Positions 1-9,223 of a stretch of DNA of 64,000 nt are shown here, one piece after another. How positions within the stretch are numbered: the first letter of the stretch is position 1; each line of letters starts with the position of its first letter. Source of the DNA: Candidatus Leptovillus affinis (lineage in GTDB: Bacteria > Chloroflexota > Anaerolineae > Promineifilales > Promineifilaceae); NCBI GenBank assembly GCA_016705235.1, contig JADIYP010000001.1:248001-312000 (forward strand). Direction: 5' to 3'. The notes under the pieces were generated by a model. The model was not told where the DNA came from. It searched no databases and was given only the letters and a program-made list of their open reading frames with translations. The position numbers and the translations under genes are program-made.

Positions 1-1827
1 GTGCCAATGGTACAGCACGCGCCCGGTGCTCAGGTTAAACGGATAGTCGGCGTCCGGCTGTTCCGATTCGGTGCCGAAAGCCACTTCCCAGAACTTGCCG
101 CGCCCGCGCGGGAAATCGTCGGCGAAGAGGAAGGGGGTGCCGGGATGGTCGAAACTGGGACAGGGCCAGTGGACGCCGCCTTCGCGGTCCAGGCGGGCGT
201 AGTCGATGCCGTAAAAATCGGGGGTCAACTGGCGCATCTCCTCCCAGATTTCGGATGGATGGCTGAAGTTGAAACCGGAAGCCAACTGCACACCGAGGCG
301 CGTTTCCACGCGGCGGCCCAGATCGCAGATGATGTCCCAATCGGCGCGGGAGTGCCCCACCGGTTCAACGGCCTTCCGCACGCGCTGGATGCGACGGTCG
401 GAGTTAGTAAACGTGCCATCTTTCTCAGCAAAGCTGACGGCCGGCAAAATCACGTCGGCCAGCTCGCCGGTTTCGTTGATGAAGATGTCCTGGCAGACGA
501 GCAGTTCCAACTGTTCCAGAGCGTGGCGGGTGTGTTCCTGGTTGGGTTCGCTCATCATGGGGTTTTCGCCGACGATGAACATGCCGCGCACCGCGCCGGA
601 AACAGCGCCGTCCACCATTTCGGTGGCGGTGAGGCCGGGCTGGGGATTAAGCTCGATGCCCCAAAATTGCTCGAATTTGCTTTTGACGTCCGGGGCGGCG
701 ACGTTTTGGTAGGCGGTGTAGACGTTGGGCAGGCCGCCGCTGTCGGAGCAGCCCTGGACGTTGTTCTGGCCGCGCAGCGGGTTGAGTCCGGTGCCGGCTT
801 TGCCGACGTGGCCGCACATCATGGCCAGATTGGCCAGGGTGAGGGTGTTGTCGGTGCCGTGGGTGGATTGGCTGATGCCCATGCCCCAGTAGATGGCGGC
901 GCGTTTGGCCTGGGCGTAGAGGCGGGCAGCTTCGCGGATGCTGTCGGCGGGTACGCCGGTGACCGTTTCAGCCCATTCGGGGGTGTATGCTTCCAGCGAT
1001 TCCACGTAATCCTCAAAGCCTTCGGTGCGGCGGCGGATGAAGTCCTGGTCGTAGAGGCCCTCTTTGACGATGACGTGGGCCATAGATTGGAAGACGGCAA
1101 CGTCGGTGCCGGGATTTTGGCGCAGCCAGAGGGTGGCGAAGTCGGTCATGCCAATCTGGCGCGGATCGATGACGATGAGTTTGGCCCCATTTTGGCGCAC
1201 GGCGCGTTTGAGGAAGTTGGCGATGACGGGGTGGGTCTCGGTGGTGTTGGAGCCGGTGACGATGAAGGTGTCCAGGTGTTCCATTTCGGCGATGGAGTTG
1301 GACATGGCGCTGGAGCCGATGGCTAATTGCAGACCGGTAACGGAACCGGCGTGGCAGAGGCGGGCGCAGTGGTCGATGTTGTTGGTGTGGAGGAGGGCGC
1401 GGATGAATTTTTGGAAGATGTAGGTGTCTTCGTTGGTAGCTTTGGCGCTGGCGTAGGCGGCAATGACATTGCCGCTGGCAATGACATTGCCGCTGGCTGT
1501 AGTTTCACCGCCATGCGCTTTGGTGAGGCGCACAAGTTCATCGGCGACGAAGTCCAGGGCTTCGTCCCAGGTGGCTTCGCGCCAGACGGGTTTGGCGCTG
1601 CGACCCTCACTACGGTTGGCGCGGATGAGCGGGGTTTTGACGCGGCCGGGGTGTTTAACGTAGTCGGTGCCGAAGCGGCCTTTGACGCACAACATGCCAT
1701 AGTTGGGGGCGGCGTCGAAGGGGGCTTCGACGGCGTAGATGAATTCGTCTTTGATGTTGAGGTGGAGCTGGCAGCCGACGCCGCAGTAGGGGCAGGTGGT
1801 TCGGACAATGCGGTCTGGGGTTATCAT
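1..1827 (-). CDS. Formate dehydrogenase-type molybdopterin oxidoreductase, alpha subunit (3' end cut by window)
   Basis: Reading from an ATG at 1827 down through the window edge gives 609 codons without a stop. The N-terminus carries a CxxCxxxC...C [4Fe-4S] cluster motif (Cys12, 15, 19, 47), then the SAKATNEDTY and NIDHCARLCH blocks typical of cytoplasmic formate dehydrogenases (FdhF/FdhA group) and later NNVQG and TSDRR-like molybdopterin-binding blocks. The molybdenum ligand position, Sec in E. coli FdhH, is Cys158 here (codon at 1354-1356). The family oxidises formate to CO2 or passes electrons the other way. Partner subunits would lie outside the window. The C-terminal MGD-binding domain is cut. 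Residues around 105-118 contain a small in-frame duplication. The family call is firm; substrate is inferred. Confidence 0.9.
   Translation of the reverse strand, partial: MITPDRIVRTTCPYCGVGCQLHLNIKDEFIYAVEAPFDAAPNYGMLCVKGRFGTDYVKHPGRVKTPLIRANRSEGRSAKPVWREATWDEALDFVADELVRLTKAHGGETTASGNVIASGNVIAAYASAKATNEDTYIFQKFIRALLHTNNIDHCARLCHAGSVTGLQLAIGSSAMSNSIAEMEHLDTFIVTGSNTTETHPVIANFLKRAVRQNGAKLIVIDPRQIGMTDFATLWLRQNPGTDVAVFQSMAHVIVKEGLYDQDFIRRRTEGFEDYVESLEAYTPEWAETVTGVPADSIREAARLYAQAKRAAIYWGMGISQSTHGTDNTLTLANLAMMCGHVGKAGTGLNPLRGQNNVQGCSDSGGLPNVYTAYQNVAAPDVKSKFEQFWGIELNPQPGLTATEMVDGAVSGAVRGMFIVGENPMMSEPNQEHTRHALEQLELLVCQDIFINETGELADVILPAVSFAEKDGTFTNSDRRIQRVRKAVEPVGHSRADWDIICDLGRRVETRLGVQLASGFNFSHPSEIWEEMRQLTPDFYGIDYARLDREGGVHWPCPSFDHPGTPFLFADDFPRGRGKFWEVAFGTESEQPDADYPFNLSTGRVLYHWH
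1459..1494. repeat. 18-bp perfect tandem duplication inside the formate dehydrogenase gene
   Basis: The 18-mer beginning GGCAATGACATTGCC occurs at 1459-1476 and again at 1477-1494. It is in frame and duplicates six residues (SGNVIA) just before the conserved SAKATNE block, so the reading frame is kept. Confidence 0.9.
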
Positions 1828-1847
1828 GGGAAACTCCTTTTTAGTGC

Positions 1848-1996
1848 GGAATGCGGAGTGCGGAGTGCGGAATGGTGGGTGATTCGCAGGGTTGGTTGGT
1901 TGGTTGGTTTGTTGGTTTGTTGGTTTGTTGGTTGGTGGAGTAGCAACCCATCCAACTAACAAACCCTTCCAACCAACCCATCCAACTAACAAACCT
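1848..1996. repeat. Low-complexity spacer: 7-bp GCGGAGT and 4-bp TTGG/CCAA repeats
   Basis: The spacer upstream of the molybdoenzyme holds repeats of the word gcggagt (1848-1872), a run of TTGG/TTTG tetranucleotides (about 1892-1935), and two copies of a 21-bp CCATCCAACTAAC-containing block 30 bp apart (1945-1965, 1975-1995). The TTGG run and the CCAA blocks are complementary and can pair into a long imperfect hairpin. On the minus strand this lies downstream of the cupin gene and upstream of the molybdoenzyme. Confidence 0.7.
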
Positions 1997-2326
1997 TTAA
2001 TACATCTGAGTATGTTCGACCATGAGGGTTTTCATCTGGTCGAAGCCGGTCCAGAGGCGGTGCGGGTGGCCGGCGGGCCAATGGATTTTTTCCCCAGCGC
2101 GTAATGTCAGGTGTTGGCTGCCGATGCTGGTATAGCCGGAGCCTTCCAGGCATATGACGTCGATGTGGTGGTCGGCGGCGTGTTCGTGGATGGTGGCGTT
2201 GGGTAATAAGGAGAGCATGGCCAGGTGCAGGTGATCGTTGGTGAGCAAGACCTGGACAGATACGCCACGGGTTCCTTCTTGGGTTAGCGGGGTCCATTTA
2301 GGTATGAGATTGGCGGTCAGGGGCAT
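1997..2326 (-). CDS. Small single-domain cupin protein
   Basis: The 109-residue protein reads as one cupin beta-barrel. A first motif has the HEHAADHHIDVICLEGSG pattern with three to four metal-binding His residues, and a second motif has AGEKIHWPAGHPHRLW. The start at 2326 is chosen over a longer upstream frame because it is preceded by GAGGAAA seven bases away and the cupin fold begins directly after it. It is the last gene of a three-gene minus-strand cluster (DUF1801, SnoaL-like, cupin). Substrate is not predictable; such proteins bind metals and small ligands or act as sugar isomerase-like or dioxygenase-like enzymes. Confidence 0.75.
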   Translation of the reverse strand: MPLTANLIPKWTPLTQEGTRGVSVQVLLTNDHLHLAMLSLLPNATIHEHAADHHIDVICLEGSGYTSIGSQHLTLRAGEKIHWPAGHPHRLWTGFDQMKTLMVEHTQMY

Positions 2327-2343
2327 ATAGTTTCCTCGTTGTT

Positions 2344-2832
2344 TTAGTGGGTGGGTTCTTGATATTCCGGGTGTTGGGTGATGAATTTGTGCAGGCCGGA
2401 CACGGCCGTATGCCTTACTTTCTTTTGCACCAGCGGCGTCCAACCGAGAAAGAGGCCGGTGGGGCCAAGGGCCATGCGCGTCCAGCGCCACAGGTCAAAC
2501 TGGTCCTGGTGGCGGATGATGAGGCCGTCCTGAAATTGGAAAGTGGCGGCGATGACGTTGTGGACAGGGCGGCCGGTGGAGAAGGTGTAGGCGGCTTCCC
2601 AGTGGGCGTGGCCGGTACGGCCGTTAGCCTGGACGCCATGAAAGGTCACTTGCAAATCCTTGCCACGTTCACACAACATATGCCACATGGCCTGGGGCTG
2701 ACGGCCGTGCAGATCGCCAAACGCGGGATCAGAAAAATGAATGGCGGGATGATAACAGGCATTCATGGCGGCGTAGTCGCGTTGTTGAAAGGCGGTATAA
2801 AAGGTTTCGATGAGCTGCGCTGAAGTATCCAT
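2344..2832 (-). CDS. SnoaL-like / NTF2-fold protein
   Basis: A 162-residue protein begins with the LIETFYTAFQQRDYAAMNACYHP pattern of SnoaL-like polyketide cyclase and ketosteroid-isomerase-type NTF2 domains. FGDLHGRQPQAMWHML, a conserved beta strand around residues 85-110 and DQFDLWRWTRMALG near residue 120 follow, as in this family. It starts one base inside the stop of the upstream DUF1801 gene (TAATG overlap), so the two are translationally coupled. The reaction cannot be assigned; members include isomerases, cyclases and non-catalytic binding proteins. Confidence 0.75.
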   Translation of the reverse strand: MDTSAQLIETFYTAFQQRDYAAMNACYHPAIHFSDPAFGDLHGRQPQAMWHMLCERGKDLQVTFHGVQANGRTGHAHWEAAYTFSTGRPVHNVIAATFQFQDGLIIRHQDQFDLWRWTRMALGPTGLFLGWTPLVQKKVRHTAVSGLHKFITQHPEYQEPTH

Positions 2833-3194
2833 TATTTTCCTTGTTCGGCGGCCTGTTTGACGGCCGTTTCGCGCAGCATTTGTTTGATGGCGGCCTCGGG
2901 AAGCTGGTCGATGCTGGCGAAGCGAATGCAGCTTTTGCCGCAGTTGAGGTGGCTCAGTTCTGCCTGATGCGCGGCGACGATTTCGGTATCCATGTACAGG
3001 CTGAGGTAATTTTTTTGTGCTTTATAGCTGCAAATCAGGCCATCTTGTTCAATGCCGGGCATGTTGTAGGCGATGACTTCACGGGCGTTGGGCAGCGTGT
3101 CGGCAATCCAGGCGCGCAGGATGGTCAGGGAGCGGCGGCGGTTTTCGGGCAGGGTTTGCAGGTAGTCGTCGATAGTTTGCAGTTTTTGGGTCAT
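2832..3194 (-). CDS. DUF1801 / YdhG-like domain protein
   Basis: A 120-residue protein begins with TIDDYLQTLPENRRRSLTILRAWI and continues with YNMPGI, KNYLSLYM and GKSCIRF blocks, the pattern of the DUF1801/YdhG family of alpha-beta proteins found near stress and metal-related genes. It is the first gene of the minus-strand trio and overlaps the next gene by one base. The biochemical role of the family is not settled. Confidence 0.75.
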   Translation of the reverse strand: MTQKLQTIDDYLQTLPENRRRSLTILRAWIADTLPNAREVIAYNMPGIEQDGLICSYKAQKNYLSLYMDTEIVAAHQAELSHLNCGKSCIRFASIDQLPEAAIKQMLRETAVKQAAEQGK

Positions 3195-3716
3195 CGTTTC
3201 TCCGATTGCGGTCAGGATCGGATGGAGGGATGTTGGGTTTGTGGTGTGGTCATTATACAGGAAAGTGGGAGGAGTGGGGAATGGGGATTGGTTGATTAAA
3301 ATGGGACGCGGGTATTCAACTTATTTAGGTTTCTCTGGCAAGACCCCAAGGGTTTGAAGAAAACCCTTGGGGTCTGTGGGGGTCTCGTGCATTAATCGGC
3401 AAATGGTTGTGCCATGGTAATTAAAAAGAATTAAAAAGGAAGTAAAAAGGAAGTAAAAAGGAATCAAAAAGCGATTACGAAGACGTTAAAAAGGATTTAG
3501 GGAAAAATCAACACAGCTGCGTGGTTGTTTTGTAGACAACGTTATGTGCGGGGAGGGTGTGGGCGGCCGGGCAATGCGCAGCGGTGTCCGGGTTTGATTC
3601 TATGGTATGATGATTTGGGGGAGGTGCGAGACAGACAAGGTTGAGGTTGGGGAGGCGGGCGGAGGCGATCGTCAATCTGCCCCGCCTGCACGAAGCGCGA
3701 TATGTTGGGGGATTGA
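3195..3716. other. Intergenic region with a 15-bp perfect hairpin and A-rich iterated words
   Basis: This 522-bp gap between divergent genes contains a perfect 15-bp inverted repeat, AGACCCCAAGGGTTT (3341-3355) against 3361-3375, which resembles elements at 42758-42848. After it comes a run of AAAAAGGA words spaced about 11 bp apart (3424-3500). A TATGAT box near 3604 could serve the + strand gene at 3717. No convincing gene was seen. Confidence 0.6.
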
Positions 3717-4540
<824 letters not shown>

Positions 4541-4547
<7 letters not shown>

Positions 4548-4998
4548 CGCGGATGAACAGGGATTTGGGGGAATGGGCGGGCGGCGGTAGGGTTTGGCGG
4601 GCGCTGTGGGGCGTCGCTGACGCTGGCGGCTATGAGGGAAAGGGACACGGATTAACGCGGATGAACACGGATTTGGGGGAATGGGCGGGGGCAGTAGGGT
4701 TTGGCGGGCGCTGTGGGGCGTCGCTGACGCTGGCGGCTATGAGGGAAAGGGACACGGATTAACGCGGATGAACAGGGATTTGGGGGAATGGGCGGGGGCA
4801 GTAGGGTTTGGCGGGCGCTGTGGGGCGTCGCTGACGCTGGCGGCTATGAGGGAAAGGGACACGGATTAACGCGGATGAACACGGATTTGGGGGAATGGGC
4901 GGGGGCAGTAGGGTTTGGCGGGCGCTGTGGGGCGTCGCTGACGCTGGCGGCTATGAGGGAAAGGGACACGGATTAACGCGGATGAACACGGATTTTTG
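4541..4998. repeat. Satellite: four copies of a 107-bp tandem repeat plus a partial fifth
   Basis: The word GGATTAACGCGGATGAAC recurs at 4541, 4649, 4756, 4863 and 4970. The period is 107 bp (108 for the first, slightly diverged unit). Units 2-4 are nearly identical. Because 107 is not a multiple of three, the overlapping 62-residue frames seen on + are an artefact, not a repeat protein. The unit edge carries the CACGGATTAACGCGG / ATGAACACGG word that recurs, inverted, near 41341. Confidence 0.9.
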
Positions 4999-5713
4999 GA
5001 GGGTAGACCGGCGGGTTGGCGGGGCAGCACGGGCCGCTTTTGGCCGGGGGAACGGCGGGGCGATTTTGCTTGACAGGGGGAGATGGGCTGGTGTATCGTA
5101 GCGCATGAAGCGTCCAGTGCTCAGTCGCACATGGCAACCTGGCAGTCATTGTAAGGAAAAATGTTGTACAAGAAGACCGAGGGCAGCAGGGAAAAGAAAG
5201 AGAAATAGTGGGGAAACGGCCGTCTACCAACCAATGAAACGCGCAGGGATGGGATGGGAAACGGCCGTGGCCGGTTGGCACGGGCGGCGCGACAGAAAGG
5301 GTAGGAAATCTGTCCCTGATGATTGATCTTTTCCAGTCCAAACTGCTACAATGGCTCTGGTCGTGGGGGGCGAGAGGCAGCGGTTATCGGGTATCCCCAG
5401 GCTTAAATTCCAAATAAAAAGATTGAGGCTGAGGCGGCTTCGTTCCCCTAGGGATTTATGCGGGGCCCGAAGGCTCCGCCGCAGGAGCAATAACTTCCTT
5501 CGGGGCTGAACAGCTGGGCCATCAAGGGTCAACGATCGTGGATATCAAACTTCAAGGCGCACTACCAAGAAGATCCCTCAATAGATTTGGCATGTCTTTT
5601 TTTGCGTCACCCCATACCCGATGCCGACTCAACAGGAGATCAGGTATGAGTAAGTGGCAAGAGGGCTTCACCGAGCCGCTGCGGCTCCTCGGATCCTTGT
5701 TGGCGAGGTATGC
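4999..5713. other. Intergenic region with a copy of the island's recurrent junction element
   Basis: There is no convincing gene. 5208-5286 holds a copy of the element that recurs through the island. It runs from two ACGGCCGT palindromes flanking an AATGAAACGCGCAGGG block into GGCCGGTTGGC. It matches 12906-12990 almost base for base. 5440-5520 contains a palindromic stretch rich in GCC/GGC near a GGGGCCC-type core. The ORF that follows starts after a GAGG ribosome site at 5705. Confidence 0.5.
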
Positions 5714-6928
5714 ATGACAGACCACAGCGCCGTTAACACGATACGCGGGTACTTCTACCAGTTCGACTACTCGATACTGAGAGTGCTTCAATTGTCCAAT
5801 CCAGACCAATCGATCGCAGTCGAGTGCATCGAAGATGTCGACATCCGCACTGCAACGGAAGTTACAGCCGTGCAGTGCAAGTACTACTCGGGCACGGAGT
5901 ACAACCACTCGGTCATCAAGCCGGCCGTCAGGTACATGTTGAGTCATTTCAAGGCGATCAGGGATGAAGGGAAGCCGGTCGTCAGGTACTCGCTCTGCGG
6001 CCATTACAGCTCCGGCCAGCACAAGCTGACGTTACCGATTGACGTTGCGTTTCTGAAGCAGCATTTCCTGACCTACAGCGAGAAGAAAGTCGAGCACCGC
6101 CATCATGACGAACTCGGTCTAAACGGCACCGACCTTGCCGCGTTCCTTTCGGTTCTTGACGTTGATATCAACGCGGCGAGCTTCGAGGCTCAATTCGCGG
6201 AGATCATCCGGCAGTTGCAGGCCGCGTACAGCTGCACGCCGTTCACCGCGGAGTATTTCTATTACAACAACGCCCTTGAGTTGATGCGAGGGCTGTCGAT
6301 CCAACCGCAACCGGCCGACCGGACTATCACCAAAAAGGCGTTCTTGGACCTATTAGACACGTCAAGCGTGCTTTTCAATGAATGGTTCGTGCGGAAGAAA
6401 GGTGAGAAGACCCACTTCGCGGCACTGCGCAATGAGTACTTCACTGACCTCAACCAGTCGCCATTCGAACGCTTCTTCCTCGTCGAAGTTGACCCTAGCA
6501 CGCTCGTCCGGAGTGACCTCAAAGACCTGCTGCACACGATTTCTAGGAAGTGGTCAAAGACGACCAGACGCGACGGGAACTCGTCGTTTTGCCCCTATGT
6601 CTACGTTCATGGGATCCTCGCTGACGAATTAGTAGCTCTGAAGAAGGATCTGGCGACCGAGGAATTCGGCTTTATCGACGGCTACGACTTTTACGGCGCC
6701 GACTTCAACGTGAGGTCGATTGCTCGACCCGCTACGCACGACAATGGGATTAAGTTGAAAGTGCTGAACTCCATCGCCGACCTAGCGGCAACAGTGGGTG
6801 CTATCACGAAGACCCGACAGGTCTACCAATTCCACTTGGGACAAAGCTACTTTGACCCTGCAAACGCGGCTGTCAAGCATGTCAAGATTCAAGTGGAAAA
6901 ACTCACAGATATCAAGGAAATCATTTAA
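5714..6928 (+). CDS. DUF4297 / Cap4-like nuclease-domain protein (antiphage effector)
   Basis: The 404-residue protein begins with the arrangement seen in DUF4297/Cap4-type restriction-like nucleases: RGYFYQ (11-16), an acidic residue at 37, ED at 40-41 and QCKYY (54-58), forming a likely E-D-QxK active site. The rest is alpha-helical with no other recognisable domain. It is followed 17 bp downstream by a HerA-type ATPase, the architecture of the described DUF4297-HerA defence system. The inferred role is DNA cleavage by the nuclease, fuelled or positioned by the hexameric ATPase upon phage infection. The start at 5714 has GAGG upstream; an in-frame start at 5654 is less convincing. Confidence 0.8.
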   Translation: MTDHSAVNTIRGYFYQFDYSILRVLQLSNPDQSIAVECIEDVDIRTATEVTAVQCKYYSGTEYNHSVIKPAVRYMLSHFKAIRDEGKPVVRYSLCGHYSSGQHKLTLPIDVAFLKQHFLTYSEKKVEHRHHDELGLNGTDLAAFLSVLDVDINAASFEAQFAEIIRQLQAAYSCTPFTAEYFYYNNALELMRGLSIQPQPADRTITKKAFLDLLDTSSVLFNEWFVRKKGEKTHFAALRNEYFTDLNQSPFERFFLVEVDPSTLVRSDLKDLLHTISRKWSKTTRRDGNSSFCPYVYVHGILADELVALKKDLATEEFGFIDGYDFYGADFNVRSIARPATHDNGIKLKVLNSIADLAATVGAITKTRQVYQFHLGQSYFDPANAAVKHVKIQVEKLTDIKEII

Positions 6929-6945
6929 CCAAGTCGGAGTCGCAA

Positions 6946-8598
6946 ATGGCAGACGAAACAACCGCAGACGCCCTCAACGCCCAAGTGGTCGCAGTCTTTC
7001 CAGACAAGGTCCGCATCGTCGTCGACAAACTGGAAGACTTCAAACTTGCCGAGGAATCCCTTTGCGTCGGCTCGTATATCCGAATCGCCGACAATGAGAA
7101 TGCTATTCTTATCGCCATCATCGAGAACTTCGAGATTGTAGTGCGGGACGATGGCACGCGAAACCACATCATCGAGGCATTCCCGCTAGGTGTTCTGCGG
7201 GGCGGAAAGTTTGAGCGCGGTGGTGACTCGCTGGCGATACCGCCAAAGGATGTCAAACCGGCGACGATTGAAGACATCAATCGCATTTACTCGGAGTCGG
7301 TGAAGGTCGATGAGAGATTCTGTTTCTCCAGGCTTTCGTCGAATCTCGACGTCCAAGTGCCGGTTAACGGCAACAAGTTCTTCAACAAGCACATCGCCAT
7401 CGTGGGGTCCACTGGTTCTGGTAAGTCACACACACTCGCAACCATCATTCAGGGAGCGGTCGCAGAGAAAACAGGGGATTTCTCGCTCAACAACTCGCAC
7501 GTGATTATCTTCGACATTCACTCGGAATACCGGTCCGCGTTTCCCGACGCCAACTTCCTCGACATCTCAAACCTGACCTTGCCCTATTGGATGCTCAACG
7601 GAGAGGAACTCGAAGAGTTCTTCCTGGATACGGAAGCCAATGACCACAATCAGCGCAATGTTTTCAAGGAGGCGATCATCCAAGACCGCCGAGCGACGTC
7701 CAACGGAACCGACGTCGAAAAGCAGCGGATTCACCTTGATTCTCCGCTACCATTCAACATCGCTACGGTTCTTGAGTACGCTAAAGGCAAGAACACGGAG
7801 ATGGTCCCCGGCGCAAAACCGGGTGACACGAAGCAAGGTAGCCTCTTCGGGAAACTCACCAATTTCGTTAGCCGACTCGAAAACAAGGTCAACGACCGTC
7901 GGCTTGATTTCTTTCTTGGCACAAAGTCCAGGGAGGTGACGTTCGAGGACACGCTTCGGACACTCCTCGGATACTCGGCAGCAAATAAGTCCAACATCAC
8001 CGTCATTGACCTGAGCGGCGTACCGTTCGAAGTCCTCAGCATCACGGTCTCGCTCATTTCCCGCCTAATCTTCGAGTACGGGTATGTCTACAAGCGATTG
8101 CGATGCGCCAAGGATCCGAACGAGAAGGTCAGCAACGACGTACCCATCTTGCTCGTCTACGAAGAAGCGCACAAGTACGTGCCGAACAGCGAGCTCTCGA
8201 AGTACCGTTCATCGAAGACATCCATCGAGCGCATCGCGAAGGAAGGCCGTAAGTACGGTGTGACCTTGCTCCTCGCAAGCCAACGCCCGTCCGAAATCTC
8301 AGAGACGATTTTCTCGCAGTGCAACAATTTCATCGCAATGCGCCTGACGAATCCGGTTGACCAAAGCTACGTCAAGAAACTGCTACCGGATTCTCTCGGG
8401 TCACTGATCGACAAGATGACTTCCTTCCGCCAGGGCGAGGCACTGCTTGTTGGCGAGTCGGTCGTTCTGCCTTCGATTGTCCAAATCGTTCAATGTGATC
8501 CTACGCCTTCGTCGAATGATATTGCGTACTGGGAACTTTGGAAAGAAGAGTGGAAGGACATGGACATCGCGGGAATCAAGGCAGAATGGTATAGGTAG
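6946..8598 (+). CDS. HerA-type (DUF87) hexameric ATPase of a defence pair
   Basis: The 550-residue protein carries an N-terminal HAS-barrel-like beta domain (about 10-110). A FtsK/HerA-fold ATPase follows, with Walker A GSTGSGKSHT (about 154-163), a Walker B/acidic LLVYEEAHKYV near 402 and an arginine/sensor region LLLASQRPSEISETIFSQC near 440. The C-terminal FRQGEALLVGESVVLPSIVQI block is typical of HerA. HerA proteins form hexamers that pump DNA; with a DUF4297 partner they form an antiviral complex. The base composition of this pair is less GC-rich than the flanking core genes, which fits transfer. Confidence 0.88.
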   Translation: MADETTADALNAQVVAVFPDKVRIVVDKLEDFKLAEESLCVGSYIRIADNENAILIAIIENFEIVVRDDGTRNHIIEAFPLGVLRGGKFERGGDSLAIPPKDVKPATIEDINRIYSESVKVDERFCFSRLSSNLDVQVPVNGNKFFNKHIAIVGSTGSGKSHTLATIIQGAVAEKTGDFSLNNSHVIIFDIHSEYRSAFPDANFLDISNLTLPYWMLNGEELEEFFLDTEANDHNQRNVFKEAIIQDRRATSNGTDVEKQRIHLDSPLPFNIATVLEYAKGKNTEMVPGAKPGDTKQGSLFGKLTNFVSRLENKVNDRRLDFFLGTKSREVTFEDTLRTLLGYSAANKSNITVIDLSGVPFEVLSITVSLISRLIFEYGYVYKRLRCAKDPNEKVSNDVPILLVYEEAHKYVPNSELSKYRSSKTSIERIAKEGRKYGVTLLLASQRPSEISETIFSQCNNFIAMRLTNPVDQSYVKKLLPDSLGSLIDKMTSFRQGEALLVGESVVLPSIVQIVQCDPTPSSNDIAYWELWKEEWKDMDIAGIKAEWYR

Positions 8599-9223
8599 AG
8601 CGCGAGTGCACGGTCGATGCATGGTCGTTCGACCGCCGCCCCGGCACAGTGCGACGTAGGTCGGTTCGCCATCTGGTCATTTTTTGGCGTGGTTCTCTTC
8701 TTTGACAACGAGTTGCGGATTTTCGAGGTCGGTAAGGCGAGCTTGGACTTGGTGATTGGCGAGAGAGTTGGAAGGGGAATGGCCGTTCACCCTTGAAGTA
8801 GTTTCGTTGGGCGTAGAGTTTGGGTGGGAAACGGCCGTCAGGTCTCCCACCAAGTTTTGAAAAATTGCGGACCTTGTCTCGGTTAAGAAAAGGCGGCAGC
8901 AAGCAAGAGCCGGTTGGTTGGTCAGGTTATGCGTTGAGGAAAAGCGAGAACGGCCGTTTTGCTCCGCTCATTTCTGGCAAAGTCAGCACCAGTTCTTGGC
9001 AAAGCGTTCTGGCAAGGACAAAAGTCTTGGCTTTTGCGTGGCAGGCTGGTCGATGAATGTTTGGAGATTTGTAGAAGATTTGGGAAGCGAACGGGCGTTT
9101 TTTCATCACGACGCATAAAACGCTTATTTCGTTAGCGATACTATGGAAATAGCGAATCACTTCAAAAGAGTGAACTAAAATTAGTATAGAGTTGGTAATT
9201 TATGTTATGTAGAGAATAGATGC
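8599..9223. other. Intergenic junction region upstream of the graspetide locus
   Basis: No gene is supported. 8703-8790 (around TTGACAACGAGTTGCGG) is a diverged copy of the block at 10553-10637. Both share the order 'ttttcgaggt-aaggcg-gcttgg-ggcgaga-ttggaaggg-aacggccgt'. A GTTGGGC core-like word occurs near 8804. 9086-9137 forms an attC-like fold: AGCGAAC ... GGGCGTTTT / AAAACGC ... GTTAGCG. After that the sequence turns AT-rich. Confidence 0.45.
9086..9137 (+). repeat. Weak attC-like inverted repeat before the graspetide genes
   Basis: AGCGAAC at 9086 pairs with GTTAGCG at 9131, and GCGTTTT with AAAACGC in between, leaving a loop of about 14 bases. The length (52 bp) is short for an attC site and the left core does not match RYYYAAC exactly, so this is tentative. 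Confidence 0.3.

Noticed and set aside
1..1326. 441-residue open frame on + opposite the molybdoenzyme
   Set aside because: It is the GC-rich antisense shadow of a clear formate dehydrogenase reading frame; its composition is Gly/Ala/Val filler with no family.
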